Assembly (NCBI GenBank): GCA_045046905.1
Contig: JASFYU010000083.1
Coordinates: 1 to 14,726 of the forward strand
DNA from: JASFYU01 sp045046905
GTDB taxonomy: Bacteria; Bacteroidota; Bacteroidia; Flavobacteriales; Flavobacteriaceae
Reading direction: 5' to 3'
DNA: 14,726 nucleotides
Shown: one piece after another, positions 1 through 6,858 of the stretch
Layout of the letters: each line of letters starts with the position of its first letter
How positions within the stretch are numbered: the first letter of the stretch is position 1
Made by a program: the position numbers and the translations under genes
Notes under the pieces: generated by a model
Seen by the model: only the letters and a program-made list of their open reading frames with translations
Told to the model about the DNA's origin: nothing
Database searches by the model: none

Positions 1-483
1 GAACCCTTTTTGGTAGATGCCATTTCCTATACCGAGGCCGAAAGTAGAATTACCCAAGAAATGTCGGTCTATTTGAGTGATAGTGAAGAAATTAAGATTA
101 CGAATATTAAAGTAGCGAATTATGCTGAAATACATCCGTTTGAGAATTCTGACAGATGGTTTAAATCTCGGGTGTCTTTAATCGCTTTTGATGAGGAAAG
201 TGGTAAAGAGCGTAAAACAAATCTATATCTATTGGTACAGGCCAATGATGTAAAGGAAGCTTATGAGAATACCGTAGGCGTGATGAAAGATACCATGGGT
301 GAATACACCATACCTGCTATTTCAGAATCTCCTATTATGGATGTATTTCCTTATTTCTCTGGTGACGAAGACGACATAGAACATTTGAAAAAGTTTATCA
401 CCCTAAAAGATTCTGTACCCGTAAATAACAGTATGGATGAAGAGCTAGAGCTAGCCGATGCTCTTTCAGGCGAAGAAGAGTAA
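1..483 (+). CDS. DUF4494 domain protein, 3' part only
   Basis: The reading frame is open from base 1, so the 5' end lies outside the window. The visible part is 160 codons including the in-frame residues EPF before the TTG at 10, which is an internal leucine and not the start. The sequence EPFLVDAISYTEAE is the typical early segment of DUF4494 proteins, from memory of the family; these usually begin about 20-30 residues earlier with a WYECKV-like stretch. The protein is soluble, has no signal peptide or membrane segment, and ends in an acidic tail rich in E and D. Function is unknown; the family is common in Bacteroidota. It is followed by a hairpin terminator at 530-600. Confidence 0.85.
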   Translation, partial: EPFLVDAISYTEAESRITQEMSVYLSDSEEIKITNIKVANYAEIHPFENSDRWFKSRVSLIAFDEESGKERKTNLYLLVQANDVKEAYENTVGVMKDTMGEYTIPAISESPIMDVFPYFSGDEDDIEHLKKFITLKDSVPVNNSMDEELELADALSGEEE

Positions 484-529
484 CTCATTTTGTGATTTAA
501 AATTTCGATTGACAATAAAAACTTTCTTG

Positions 530-600
530 AAACCGACTATCCCCGAAGCAAGCCCCTCCAAAGGCGGGCAGGCATAGGGGTATTTCGGCGGTTTTATTTT
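530..600 (+). terminator. Rho-independent terminator with a GC-rich element in its loop
   Basis: Outer arms AAACCG (530-535) and CGGTTT (589-594) are followed by TTATTTT. Inside lie CCGAA (543-547) with TTCGG (584-588), then CCCCT (553-557) with AGGGG (576-580). The stem position, 47 bases after the DUF4494 stop, and the T-rich tail fit a terminator. The central GC-rich part resembles the dispersed repeats at 726, 1720 and 14279 and looks inserted in the hairpin loop. Confidence 0.6.
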
Positions 601-725
601 GGTCTTAGGGCCAGAAACCAAAATTTGGTATTTTACCTCAGCCTGAACTGCGAATAGGCAGTTCAGACCTCTGCTTGGGAGAGATAAATCGGAAAGCTCA
701 AGGCAGATTCTAGAGGAATCTTTTT

Positions 726-811
726 AGTAAACTACCTCGAGGCATTAAAAGGAACAGATTTTAACATTTCGATGCCGGCATAGGCAGGTTAAACCCACAG
801 GTGGGAATAAA
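726..811 (+). repeat. Dispersed GC-rich repeat, copy A (longer form)
   Basis: It begins with GTAAACTACCTCG (727-739) and ends with TTAAACCCAC then GGGAATAAA, the same ends as copies B and C. The middle differs: about 25 bases beginning GGCATTAAAAGGAAC come before a GCCGGCATAGGCAGG core that is close to that of copy C. All three copies lie in intergenic DNA in the same orientation. Confidence 0.7.
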
Positions 812-947
812 CATGAAACATTGATTATCAATATAATAATATGATTTTAGGCCTTAAAAAACAAGCTTTATTCGTATGCTCTTTTATTGCAAGAGACATT
901 TGCCCTGAATAGGAAAGTCTTTAATTACCCAGCCTGCCAAAAAAATA

Positions 948-961
948 GTATATTCGTATAC
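948..961. promoter_or_regulatory. Candidate operator before the first HTH gene
   Basis: GTATA TTCG TATAC is a perfect 5-bp inverted repeat with a 4-base centre, ending 37 bases before the ATG at 999. A second pair, ATAGT (945-949) and ACTAT (964-968), overlaps it. Small XRE-type repressors often bind such sites in their own promoters; that this gene does so is inference only. Confidence 0.35.
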
Positions 962-998
962 ACACTATCCGCTTTATTCTAAATCGTTTCTATTTTTT

Positions 999-1376
999 AT
1001 GTTTAAGACTATAGACCGTTTGATGCAATTCATCAAATATGCAGGATTGAGTGCCAGAAAGTTCGACCTATCTATCGGAGCCAGTAACGGGTATACTTTA
1101 CGTATGCAAAAAAACAAGGCCTCTGTTGGCAGTGATGTCATTGAAAATATACTAAAGACCTACCCCCAACTCAATGTGGTGTGGCTCATTACTGGGCAGG
1201 GTGAAATGCTAAAAACCGAAGACGGTTTAATTTTAGACTTCGATAATTTGCCCAAAACAAAACAAAGCAACATAGAGAAAATCATTGAACGAAAAATAAA
1301 AGAACAGCAAGAAAAGGAACTAAAGCGCCTTTTAAAAGAAGTTACCCAGGAATTAGAACGTAGCATAAAAAATTAA
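999..1376 (+). CDS. Small XRE-type helix-turn-helix protein
   Basis: A 125-residue protein built like the short Bacteroidota regulators related to phage CI repressors. Residues about 5-70 form the HTH domain: RLMQFIKYAGLSARKF, a recognition-like stretch around SIGASNGYTL, and the hallmark end YPQLNVVWLITGQGEML. The rest (about 85-125) is a charged K/E-rich helix, probably a coiled coil for dimer formation. There is no peptidase or ligand domain. Its nearest relative in the window is the protein at 12606-12989, similar in length and with the matching FPEVNLYWLLNGEGEF motif. It stands alone between two repeat copies, with a candidate palindromic operator just upstream. The DNA target is unknown. 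The start is the only ATG giving a full N-terminal helix. Confidence 0.8.
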   Translation: MFKTIDRLMQFIKYAGLSARKFDLSIGASNGYTLRMQKNKASVGSDVIENILKTYPQLNVVWLITGQGEMLKTEDGLILDFDNLPKTKQSNIEKIIERKIKEQQEKELKRLLKEVTQELERSIKN

Positions 1377-1719
1377 ACAGAAAGGTTAAAGCTCTTGTTT
1401 TTAGCCATTTTGTAAGCTACTTATGAGTAACTCAAATCGAAACCTAAGGAATGTATATGAAAGCTGTTCGCCTTTTAAAGCCTAGCATTGATTTCTTTCT
1501 CCCAGAACAATAATTCACGGTATTCAATTCAAAGGGTCTAGCAATATTTCTTTTTTGATTTATTTTCTTAAAACTTAAAGCGTTAATTTATATTGTACAG
1601 GCCTTGTTAGTAGAATTAAAAAAGGCCCCACCAAACTACGGGCTGCATAGTATTACTACATTCAAAATTATCTACCCCTATTAGTTTGATTTTTCTACAT
1701 GCACCATAACTGACAGCAC

Positions 1720-1784
1720 GTAAACTACCTCGGTGCAAGCCTGCCTTTGCCGTCAGGCAGGGTAAACCCACTGGCGAGAATAAA
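1720..1784 (+). repeat. Dispersed GC-rich repeat, copy B
   Basis: The ends GTAAACTACCTCGG and TAAACCCACTGGCGAGAA are nearly identical to copy C, 12.5 kb away. The core contains the inverted pair CCTGCCT (1740-1746) and AGGCAGG (1755-1761), so it could fold as a hairpin. It is clearly richer in G+C than the surrounding DNA. Confidence 0.75.
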
Positions 1785-1905
1785 ATAAAGGGTAATTATA
1801 GAGAGTAACACCTTTACAAAAGGGTATAATCATACAAACCTCATTACAGCGCACAAAAAAACACCAACATCTATAAATCCATGATTCTAGGTATTGATCC
1901 TTATG

Positions 1906-1913
1906 TATCTTTG
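1906..1913 (+). promoter_or_regulatory. Candidate -7 box for tsaE
   Basis: TATCTTTG matches the Bacteroidota -7 consensus TAnnTTTG exactly and lies 52 bases before the tsaE ATG. I see no good TTG box about 19 bases upstream, so the call rests on the -7 box and position alone. Confidence 0.35.
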
Positions 1914-1965
1914 TCACTACCCTAGCGACAAAACATTGTACAATGCCATACATCTTAACTATTAA

Positions 1966-2385
1966 ATGAAGAAAATAACCTACACAATTGAAGAGCTTCG
2001 CGAAACCGCCGAACAAATCATCACTAGCGCTAAATCCAAAATAGTATGCTTCTATGGTGAAATGGGTGCAGGAAAAACCACTTTGATAAAGGCCATTGTA
2101 CAAGAGTTGGGCGTAACCGATACTGCCAACAGTCCCACTTTTGGTATTGTCAACGAATACTATTTTGAAAATGGAGAATTATTGGGGTACCATTTTGATT
2201 TTTACCGATTACGCACTGAAGTCGAGGCTTTGGATCTAGGACTTGAAGAGTATCTAAACCAAGATGTATGGATGTTTATAGAATGGCCCGAAAAAATTAA
2301 ATCGTATCTCACCGAAGACAATACCAATATCTATATTAAGAGTATTGATCAGCGTACTCGAGAAATTACGATATCGAAACCATAA
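1966..2385 (+). CDS. tsaE: TsaE, ATPase for tRNA t6A synthesis
   Basis: A 139-residue P-loop protein of the TsaE/YjeE family. In bacteria TsaE works in the cytoplasm with TsaB and TsaD to place threonylcarbamoyl on A37 of ANN-decoding tRNAs; its ATP hydrolysis resets the complex. Seen here: the Walker A loop GEMGAGKTT (about residues 31-39), the conserved SPTFGIVNEY segment (about 57-66), HFDFYRL, and the closing DVWMFIEWPEK motif, all in the expected order and at normal family length. The ATG at 1966 gives the usual start just before the first beta strand. It appears to be transcribed alone, with a promoter-like box upstream and a hairpin terminator at 2421-2458. tsaB and tsaD are not in the window. 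Confidence 0.95.
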   Translation: MKKITYTIEELRETAEQIITSAKSKIVCFYGEMGAGKTTLIKAIVQELGVTDTANSPTFGIVNEYYFENGELLGYHFDFYRLRTEVEALDLGLEEYLNQDVWMFIEWPEKIKSYLTEDNTNIYIKSIDQRTREITISKP

Positions 2386-2420
2386 ATTTATCTGAATGAT
2401 ATTTTGGCGATTTAGCAGCT

Positions 2421-2458
2421 AACGCTACACCATATTATGTGACATATGGTCGTTTTAT
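2421..2458 (+). terminator. Candidate terminator after tsaE
   Basis: ACCATAT (2429-2435) and ATATGGT (2444-2450) form a perfect 7-bp stem with an 8-base loop. Outer AACG and CGTT could extend it past a small bulge. The stem is followed by CGTTTTATTC. The stem is AT-rich, so it is weaker than a textbook terminator. Confidence 0.45.
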
Positions 2459-2511
2459 TCTACGAGAAGCGCTATCATATCGCACTAGCTATATTTTTAT
2501 TGTATTTTTTT

Positions 2512-2553
2512 CGATGAAACGGATAATTTTCGATGAAATTTACATTTTCATCG
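2512..2553. promoter_or_regulatory. Three CGATGAAA sites, two forming a hairpin
   Basis: CGATGAAA occurs at 2512-2519 and 2531-2538 on the plus strand and as TTTCATCG at 2546-2553. The last two make a perfect 8-bp inverted repeat with a 7-base centre. The cluster ends about 100 bases before the small lipoprotein gene. It could be a regulator binding site or an RNA hairpin; there is no T-run, so a terminator is unlikely. Confidence 0.35.
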
Positions 2554-2656
2554 TTAAAGTGTCTAGTTTTATCGACGTATTGTAGCTCACTAGCGGATTT
2601 TTTCCTACATTAGCAGTATGTATTTATCATATTTCTAACTAAAAACCCTCATTACA

Positions 2657-2797
2657 ATGAACACTAAAAAAATTATTTTTGCCGTATTGGCCAGTGCTAC
2701 ACTATTAGCAGCTTCTTGTTCTCCAAATACGACTACGGAGGATGACCAACTGTATGAGCAAGGGATTGATCGAAAAAAAATGGTTAGAAGAGGTTAA
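2657..2797 (+). CDS. Very small lipoprotein (46 residues)
   Basis: This short frame runs ATG to TAA without interruption. The protein starts MNTKKIIFAVLASATLLAASC: a positively charged start, a hydrophobic stretch and a lipobox-like AASC, so the mature lipoprotein would begin at Cys21 and be only 26 residues long. The mature part is TTTEDDQLYEQGIDRKKMVR-like: acidic first, basic at the end. I recall similar short proteins ending in a YEQG-like motif in other flavobacteria, but no function. A very strong hairpin terminator starts 19 bases after the stop and a cluster of CGATGAAA sites lies upstream, so it looks like a single-gene transcript. The signal peptide plus own terminator argue that it is real despite its size. 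Confidence 0.75.
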   Translation: MNTKKIIFAVLASATLLAASCSPNTTTEDDQLYEQGIDRKKMVRRG

Positions 2798-2815
2798 ATC
2801 AATCTTTATACCCAG

Positions 2816-2855
2816 AATTAAAAAAAGAGGGGTTTTTGCCGCTCTTTTTTTAATT
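2816..2855 (+). terminator. Strong terminator after the small lipoprotein
   Basis: A perfect 14-bp inverted repeat, AATTAAAAAAAGAG (2816-2829) and CTCTTTTTTTAATT (2842-2855), surrounds a 12-base loop and ends in a T-run. The A-run on the 5' side makes it potentially active in both directions. Confidence 0.85.
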
Positions 2856-2897
2856 TAAAGCAATAAATCCGCTAAAAAATTGTTATAAAATCGAATT

Positions 2898-3578
2898 ATG
2901 GCAATAGCAGCGGAAACTCAGAACATAGTAAGAGTTAGAAAAAAATTGATTATCGAGGGCTTGATGGCCTTGGTTATTTCTATTACGCCGGTTGTTTTTT
3001 ATTTCTACGAATATTTGCCGAAAAATCCTGATGAAACTTGGAATATTCTTGGCATTGTCATTACAAATTTCGGTTTTCCCGATGTTAGCACATTGGTTTG
3101 GTATGTTCTCAGCAAAACCGTCCCTCTATATCTGATGATTTTTTGGTTTCTCACATGTAAACATTGGTGGTATCATGCAATTATTATTCCTATAGCAATG
3201 TATGCTTTTCAATTAATTACATTATTTACCTCAAGTGAAACCGCAAAGTTGGATAAAGAGGAGTTAATGTGGTTATTACCAGTTTGTATGGCTGTCATAC
3301 CTTTTGTCTATTTTGTAAGGGTTAAGTTATTCGACAAACATGTAAATGGTATTGACCTAGAAGCCATGGAGGCCGAACTAAAACAACTAAAAGCAAAGCG
3401 AGGCATTTCTGAAATAGAAGAACCTTCTAATGACAAAGAACAACCTGAGAATCAAGAAACAAAGGAATACCAAAGCTTTTCCGAAGTCTTAGACGAGAAG
3501 TTATCTACCCAAAACCTAGAGTTTCAATTTAAGCGATTTCAGCACAGCCTTAAGAATTGGCTGCATCTTAAATTTTAA
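2898..3578 (+). CDS. Four-helix membrane protein of unknown function
   Basis: A 226-residue protein I cannot assign to a named family. It has four likely membrane helices at about residues 18-40, 66-86, 90-112 and 122-143, rich in W, Y, F, I and V. A cytoplasm-type charged tail of about 80 residues follows (EAMEAELKQLKAKRG, then a stretch rich in E, Q and N), which may form a coiled coil. There is no signal peptide and no visible catalytic motif. The ATG at 2898 follows the strong terminator by 42 bases, so a promoter must lie in that short gap or transcription reads through. The next gene, alanine dehydrogenase, is 212 bases away and probably separate. Real coding is supported by length, clear membrane topology and the absence of competing frames. 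Confidence 0.8.
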   Translation: MAIAAETQNIVRVRKKLIIEGLMALVISITPVVFYFYEYLPKNPDETWNILGIVITNFGFPDVSTLVWYVLSKTVPLYLMIFWFLTCKHWWYHAIIIPIAMYAFQLITLFTSSETAKLDKEELMWLLPVCMAVIPFVYFVRVKLFDKHVNGIDLEAMEAELKQLKAKRGISEIEEPSNDKEQPENQETKEYQSFSEVLDEKLSTQNLEFQFKRFQHSLKNWLHLKF

Positions 3579-3698
3579 CATCGACTATGCGCCGCTACCA
3601 AGGCCCTACTCGCCCTGAGATATGTGCCAGAGGCGACAATTTGTAATGACTCATCATTTTTGACTTTCTGAACACCTCATAAGTAATTCATTAAAATG

Positions 3699-3712
3699 TC
3701 GTAATTTTACGA
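3699..3712. promoter_or_regulatory. Candidate operator before alanine dehydrogenase
   Basis: TCGTAA TT TTACGA is a 6-bp perfect inverted repeat with a 2-base centre, 78 bases before the ald ATG. It covers a TAATTTTA stretch that is one base off the -7 consensus. Alanine dehydrogenase genes are controlled by Lrp/AsnC-type regulators in some bacteria; whether that applies here is inference. Confidence 0.35.
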
Positions 3713-3790
3713 TTAGTGGCTGTTTTAAATAAGGTGTATATTTTAAAGCAGCTACGTAATCGCAAATTGTTCGGTTAGCTGTAGATTATT

Positions 3791-4990
3791 ATGAATCAAC
3801 CTTCCTCTCCTTTTAGCAAACAACAATTGCTTCCCCAAGAAGAAACCCTTGAAATTATCAGACAAAAAGGAGAACTCATTATTGGCCTTCCTAAAGAAAA
3901 TCAATTTCAAGAGAAACGTATCTGTCTTACTCCTGATGCCGTCAATGCGATTATCGCGAATGGGCATCGCATATTGGTAGAAGCTGGGGCCGGAGAAGGC
4001 TCTCATTACTCAGATTCTGATTATACCGAAGCCGGGGCGGAAATTACACGAGATACAAAAAAGGTTTTCTCCTGTCCCTTGCTATTAAAGGTAGAGCCCC
4101 CTACCCTTTCTGAAATAAGATTGATGAATCCGCAGGCTACTATTATTTCTGCCCTGCAAATTAAAACACAATCTAAAAGTTATTTTAAGGAATTAGCAAA
4201 AAAACGAATCACGGCCATTGCTTTTGAATACATACGTGATGATGATGGAAAATACCCCGCTGTGCGGTCTTTAAGTGAAATCGCAGGTATTTCATCTGTT
4301 CTGATCGCTTCTGAAATCATGGCCGCTACAAATAAGGGAAATGGTCTCATGTTCGGCAATATTAGCGGAGTGCCTCCTGTCGAGGTGGTGATTATCGGGG
4401 CGGGAACTGTTGGTGAATTTGCTGCCCGATCCGCTATTGGACTAGGTGCAAATGTGAAGGTCTTTGATAATTCAATAACGAAATTACGAAACATTCAAAC
4501 CAATCTTAAACAAACAATATACACCTCTACTATTCAGCCCAAAAATTTATTAAAAGCCCTGAAACGCTGTGATGTGGCCATAGGAGCAACGCGAGGAAAA
4601 GACCGATCACCGGTTGTAGTCTCCACTACCATGGTAGAGAATATGAAAAAAGGGGCCGTAATCATCGATGTGAGCATCGACACTGGTGGATGCTTTGAAA
4701 CCAGTGAAGTTACCTCTCATACAAAACCCACTATCGAGAAATACGGAGTTATACATTATGCGGTTCCTAACATACCCTCTCGCTACCCTAAGACAGCAAC
4801 AATCTCAATAAGTAACATTTTTACACCCTATCTCCTGAAAATAGGCGAAGATGGCGGACTTGAAAATTCGCTGCATTTCGACAAAGGACTTCGTAACGGA
4901 CTTTATATGTACCACGGTATATTGACCAGTAAATCTGTAGGAGAGTGGTTCGACCTTCAATATAGTGATATCAATTTCCTTATTTTTTGA
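3791..4990 (+). CDS. ald: Alanine dehydrogenase family protein, Bacteroidota type
   Basis: A 399-residue protein of the alanine dehydrogenase / transhydrogenase alpha family, expected to convert L-alanine and NAD to pyruvate, ammonia and NADH in the cytoplasm. The N-terminal catalytic half includes GLPKEN..EKRICLTPDAV with the substrate-binding Arg43 and LLLKVEPP with Lys100. The NAD-binding half has the Rossmann loop GAGTVGEFAARSAIGLG (about 204-220) followed by VFDNS. Near the end is PNIPSRYPKTATISISN. The protein has about 25 extra N-terminal residues before the conserved start, as I recall for other flavobacterial members. Odd point: the canonical catalytic His (His96 in the Mycobacterium tuberculosis enzyme) aligns with the ALQIK segment, where there is no His. 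NAD-linked alanine oxidation is therefore likely but not certain. Confidence 0.85.
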   Translation: MNQPSSPFSKQQLLPQEETLEIIRQKGELIIGLPKENQFQEKRICLTPDAVNAIIANGHRILVEAGAGEGSHYSDSDYTEAGAEITRDTKKVFSCPLLLKVEPPTLSEIRLMNPQATIISALQIKTQSKSYFKELAKKRITAIAFEYIRDDDGKYPAVRSLSEIAGISSVLIASEIMAATNKGNGLMFGNISGVPPVEVVIIGAGTVGEFAARSAIGLGANVKVFDNSITKLRNIQTNLKQTIYTSTIQPKNLLKALKRCDVAIGATRGKDRSPVVVSTTMVENMKKGAVIIDVSIDTGGCFETSEVTSHTKPTIEKYGVIHYAVPNIPSRYPKTATISISNIFTPYLLKIGEDGGLENSLHFDKGLRNGLYMYHGILTSKSVGEWFDLQYSDINFLIF

Positions 4991-5099
4991 CGAAAAAACA
5001 TCAGCTTCAAGAATGAAATTACTAAAATAAGGACATGAGACAGCAGTATACAAGATTACCTAACTCAAAACAATTAACCCCTAATTATCAACAGACAAC

Positions 5100-5486
5100 A
5101 TGGCATTTATAAAACGATTGGGCTTCTATTTGGTCGGACTATCCATTGGGCTAGTGTTCCTTGCTTTTTTCTTAAAAAAAAAATCAGAGCAAACCGGAAT
5201 GGAGTTTTGCTATTTCCCCAATTGTAGAACCCTAAAAAATATACGCTCAAAACCCATTAGCTATTCTGATGAAATACAGCTACAAATACAAAATATGCAG
5301 CTTGACTCGACTGATATTGCTTATTTTTTGAATGATGGCGATGTAGACTTTAAAAAAAGCGATACTAAATCAGAACCGTGTAATACCTACTTTATCGAAG
5401 CAGAGGTAAAGGGTAGAGAAGCCGTTTTAAAAATAAGAAACTGCGAAAATGAAGCGGTACTCGAAACTATTACTTTTTCCGAATAA
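5100..5486 (+). CDS. Small membrane-anchored protein, possibly DUF4258
   Basis: A 128-residue protein with a single N-terminal hydrophobic helix (about residues 8-25, GFYLVGLSIGLVFLAFF) followed by KKK. By the positive-inside rule this suggests the C-terminal domain may stay on the cytoplasmic side. The soluble part has four cysteines (37, 42, 94, 115), with CYFPNCR reminiscent of a metal or disulfide pair, and ends in short beta-like strands. From memory, flavobacterial genes in this place next to alanine dehydrogenase are labelled DUF4258; I hold that only moderately. It lies 109 bases after ald on the same strand and converges on the proline dehydrogenase gene. Function is unknown. Confidence 0.7.
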   Translation: MAFIKRLGFYLVGLSIGLVFLAFFLKKKSEQTGMEFCYFPNCRTLKNIRSKPISYSDEIQLQIQNMQLDSTDIAYFLNDGDVDFKKSDTKSEPCNTYFIEAEVKGREAVLKIRNCENEAVLETITFSE

Positions 5487-5508
5487 TCTACAAGAGCCAT
5501 CTCTTAAA

Positions 5509-5526
5509 ACAAGATATTAATCTTGT
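5509..5526. terminator. Candidate hairpin between convergent genes
   Basis: ACAAGAT (5509-5515), ATTA, ATCTTGT (5520-5526) is a perfect 7-bp stem midway between the stops of the convergent genes ending at 5486 and 5540. There is no clear T-run, so terminator activity is a guess from position. Confidence 0.35.
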
Positions 5527-5539
5527 AAATCGCCTAACC

Positions 5540-6706
5540 TTAAATCTTTCGCCGTTTGCGTTCTTTTTTCAATAAGGCAAGCTCACGCGTGGTCTGCCCA
5601 GCTACCGAAGTATTTTCTTCAGCCCTTCGAATCAGGTAGGGCATGACATCACGAACAGGGCCAAAAGGTAAATATTTGGCCACATTATATCCGCGAAGAG
5701 CCAAATTAAAAGAAATATGGTCACTCATACCATATAATTGTCCGAACCAAACCCTCGAATCTGATTTGAGAATTTCCTTGTCCTTCATAAGCTCCATCAA
5801 GCGAAAACAGCTATTTTCATTATGGGTGCCTGCAAAAAGGGAAATGATATTCAGATGATCCAACATATAGGCGACAGCACTATCAAAATTAGAATCGGTA
5901 GCTTTTTTAGAGGCACAAATAGGTGTAGCATACCCTCTTTCCTCAGCTCTTTCGTTTTCCTTTTCCATATAGGCCCCACGTACAGCTTTTATACCAATTT
6001 TAAATCCTTCTTTTTTTGCTTTCTCGTGAAGTTTTTTTAGATAATTCAATCGATCCCATCGATACATTTGTACCGTATTAAAAACAACAGCCTTTTGTTT
6101 GTTATACTTTTGCATCATCTGCTCGACCAAGGTATCGGCTGCGTCTTGCATCCAGCTTTCTTCCGCATCTATCAAGAGACACACATCTAAGTCATAGGCC
6201 TTTTTACAGGTCTTGTCAAAACGGGCCACTACCCTATTCCATTCTTCCTGTTCAGAGGCCGTCAAGGATTTTCCTTCCCCTATTTTTTGAAAAAGAAAAA
6301 AACGACCATATCCTGTAGGTTTAAAAACGGCAAAAGGAATAGCGTTCTTTTCTTTTACAAAATCCAATACCTTCAATATCATACCGAGGGCATAATCTAA
6401 CGGATCCTCTCCATCTTTTCCCTCAACGGAGTAATCAAGCACCGAGCAAACTCCCTTTTCCCACATTTTATCTACTACAGGCATACAATCTACCTCATTT
6501 ATACCACCGCAAAAATGGTCGAATACCGTAGCGCGAATCAATCTTTCAACAGGAAGGTGTGCCTTGATCGCAAAATTGGTCATCGCCGTACCAATCCGCA
6601 CCAAGGGTTCATTGGCAATCATTTTGAACAAAAAATAGGCTCTTTCTAGTTCAGAGTCAGTTTTCAGGGCAAATGCCGTAGCCGTATCCTCAAAAATTCG
6701 GTCCAT
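5540..6706 (-). CDS. putA: Proline dehydrogenase (stand-alone)
   Basis: A 388-residue FAD enzyme that oxidises L-proline to pyrroline-5-carboxylate, the first step of proline breakdown to glutamate. It is the single-domain form without the P5C dehydrogenase part of long PutA. Seen: CSVLDYSVEGK (about 87-97), LLIDAEESW (about 177-185), FNTVQMYRWDRL, KAVRGAYMEKE (about 240-250) with Lys240 and Arg243, GTHNENS (about 293-299), GQLYGM (about 322-327), and the substrate-binding end YLPFGPVRDVMPYLIRRAEEN with the Arg pair at 360-361. The C-terminus is very basic (KKERKRRKI). It is divergent from aroB; the -7 box of its promoter sits just upstream of the ATG at 6706. The partner P5C dehydrogenase is not in the window. 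Confidence 0.95.
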   Translation of the reverse strand: MDRIFEDTATAFALKTDSELERAYFLFKMIANEPLVRIGTAMTNFAIKAHLPVERLIRATVFDHFCGGINEVDCMPVVDKMWEKGVCSVLDYSVEGKDGEDPLDYALGMILKVLDFVKEKNAIPFAVFKPTGYGRFFLFQKIGEGKSLTASEQEEWNRVVARFDKTCKKAYDLDVCLLIDAEESWMQDAADTLVEQMMQKYNKQKAVVFNTVQMYRWDRLNYLKKLHEKAKKEGFKIGIKAVRGAYMEKENERAEERGYATPICASKKATDSNFDSAVAYMLDHLNIISLFAGTHNENSCFRLMELMKDKEILKSDSRVWFGQLYGMSDHISFNLALRGYNVAKYLPFGPVRDVMPYLIRRAEENTSVAGQTTRELALLKKERKRRKI

Positions 6707-6728
6707 TTATATTAAAATATTACAGTTT

Positions 6729-6736
6729 CAAATATA
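6729..6736 (-). promoter_or_regulatory. Candidate -7 box for proline dehydrogenase
   Basis: Read on the minus strand this is TATATTTG, an exact TAnnTTTG match, 22 bases before the start codon. That would give a short leader of about 15 bases. No convincing TTG box is visible about 19 bases further upstream. Confidence 0.4.
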
Positions 6737-6806
6737 AAGACACTAATTCTATTCTTTTGATAAAATTTGCCTTTATTTTGTGCCTATAATTGATATGGCT
6801 CCAGCT

Positions 6807-6852
6807 TTTTGTCAATGGACAAAATTAGGTTGGGGAGCAACAAAACCTATAA
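6807..6852 (+). promoter_or_regulatory. Inverted repeats in the aroB leader
   Basis: TTTTGTC (6807-6813), AATG, GACAAAA (6818-6824) is a perfect 7-bp inverted repeat. It is followed by AGGTT and AACCT, which can pair around a 12-base loop. Both lie in the last 50 bases before the aroB ATG. They may be an operator or leader RNA structure. Confidence 0.3.
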
Positions 6853-6858
6853 TTTCAT

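Larger units (their letters stand above)
484..998. other. Gene-poor intergenic stretch with repeats and hairpins
   Basis: No coding region could be supported in these 515 bases. It holds the terminator at 530-600, a perfect 9-bp hairpin CTGAACTGC / GCAGTTCAG (643-651 and 658-666, 6-base loop), dispersed repeat copy A (726-811), and a short inverted repeat at 948-961 just before the HTH gene. The 9-bp hairpin has no T-run after it, so it is not an ordinary terminator. Confidence 0.6.
1377..1965. other. Intergenic stretch, mostly unexplained
   Basis: In these 589 bases I see no supported gene. Contents are dispersed repeat copy B (1720-1784), a promoter-like box for tsaE (1906-1913) and a perfect 12-bp palindrome CATTGTACAATG (1934-1945) in the tsaE leader. 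A minus-strand open frame across the tsaE start is a shadow. The part at 1377-1719 shows nothing I can name. Confidence 0.5.

Noticed and set aside
999..1376. HTH gene as part of a toxin-antitoxin or prophage module
   Set aside because: No partner toxin gene or phage gene is adjacent; both sides are repeat-containing intergenic DNA.
726..1784. Repeats A and B as part of a CRISPR array
   Set aside because: Copies are about 1 kb apart, differ in length, and have no regular spacers or cas genes.
1934..1945. Palindrome CATTGTACAATG in the tsaE leader as an operator
   Set aside because: Single 12-base palindrome downstream of the likely start site, with no second site and no known regulator of tsaE; chance is possible in AT-rich DNA.
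1753..2103. Minus-strand frame of 116 codons over the tsaE start
   Set aside because: It runs through repeat copy B and the tsaE Walker A region in antisense; rich in C and F, no recognisable domain.
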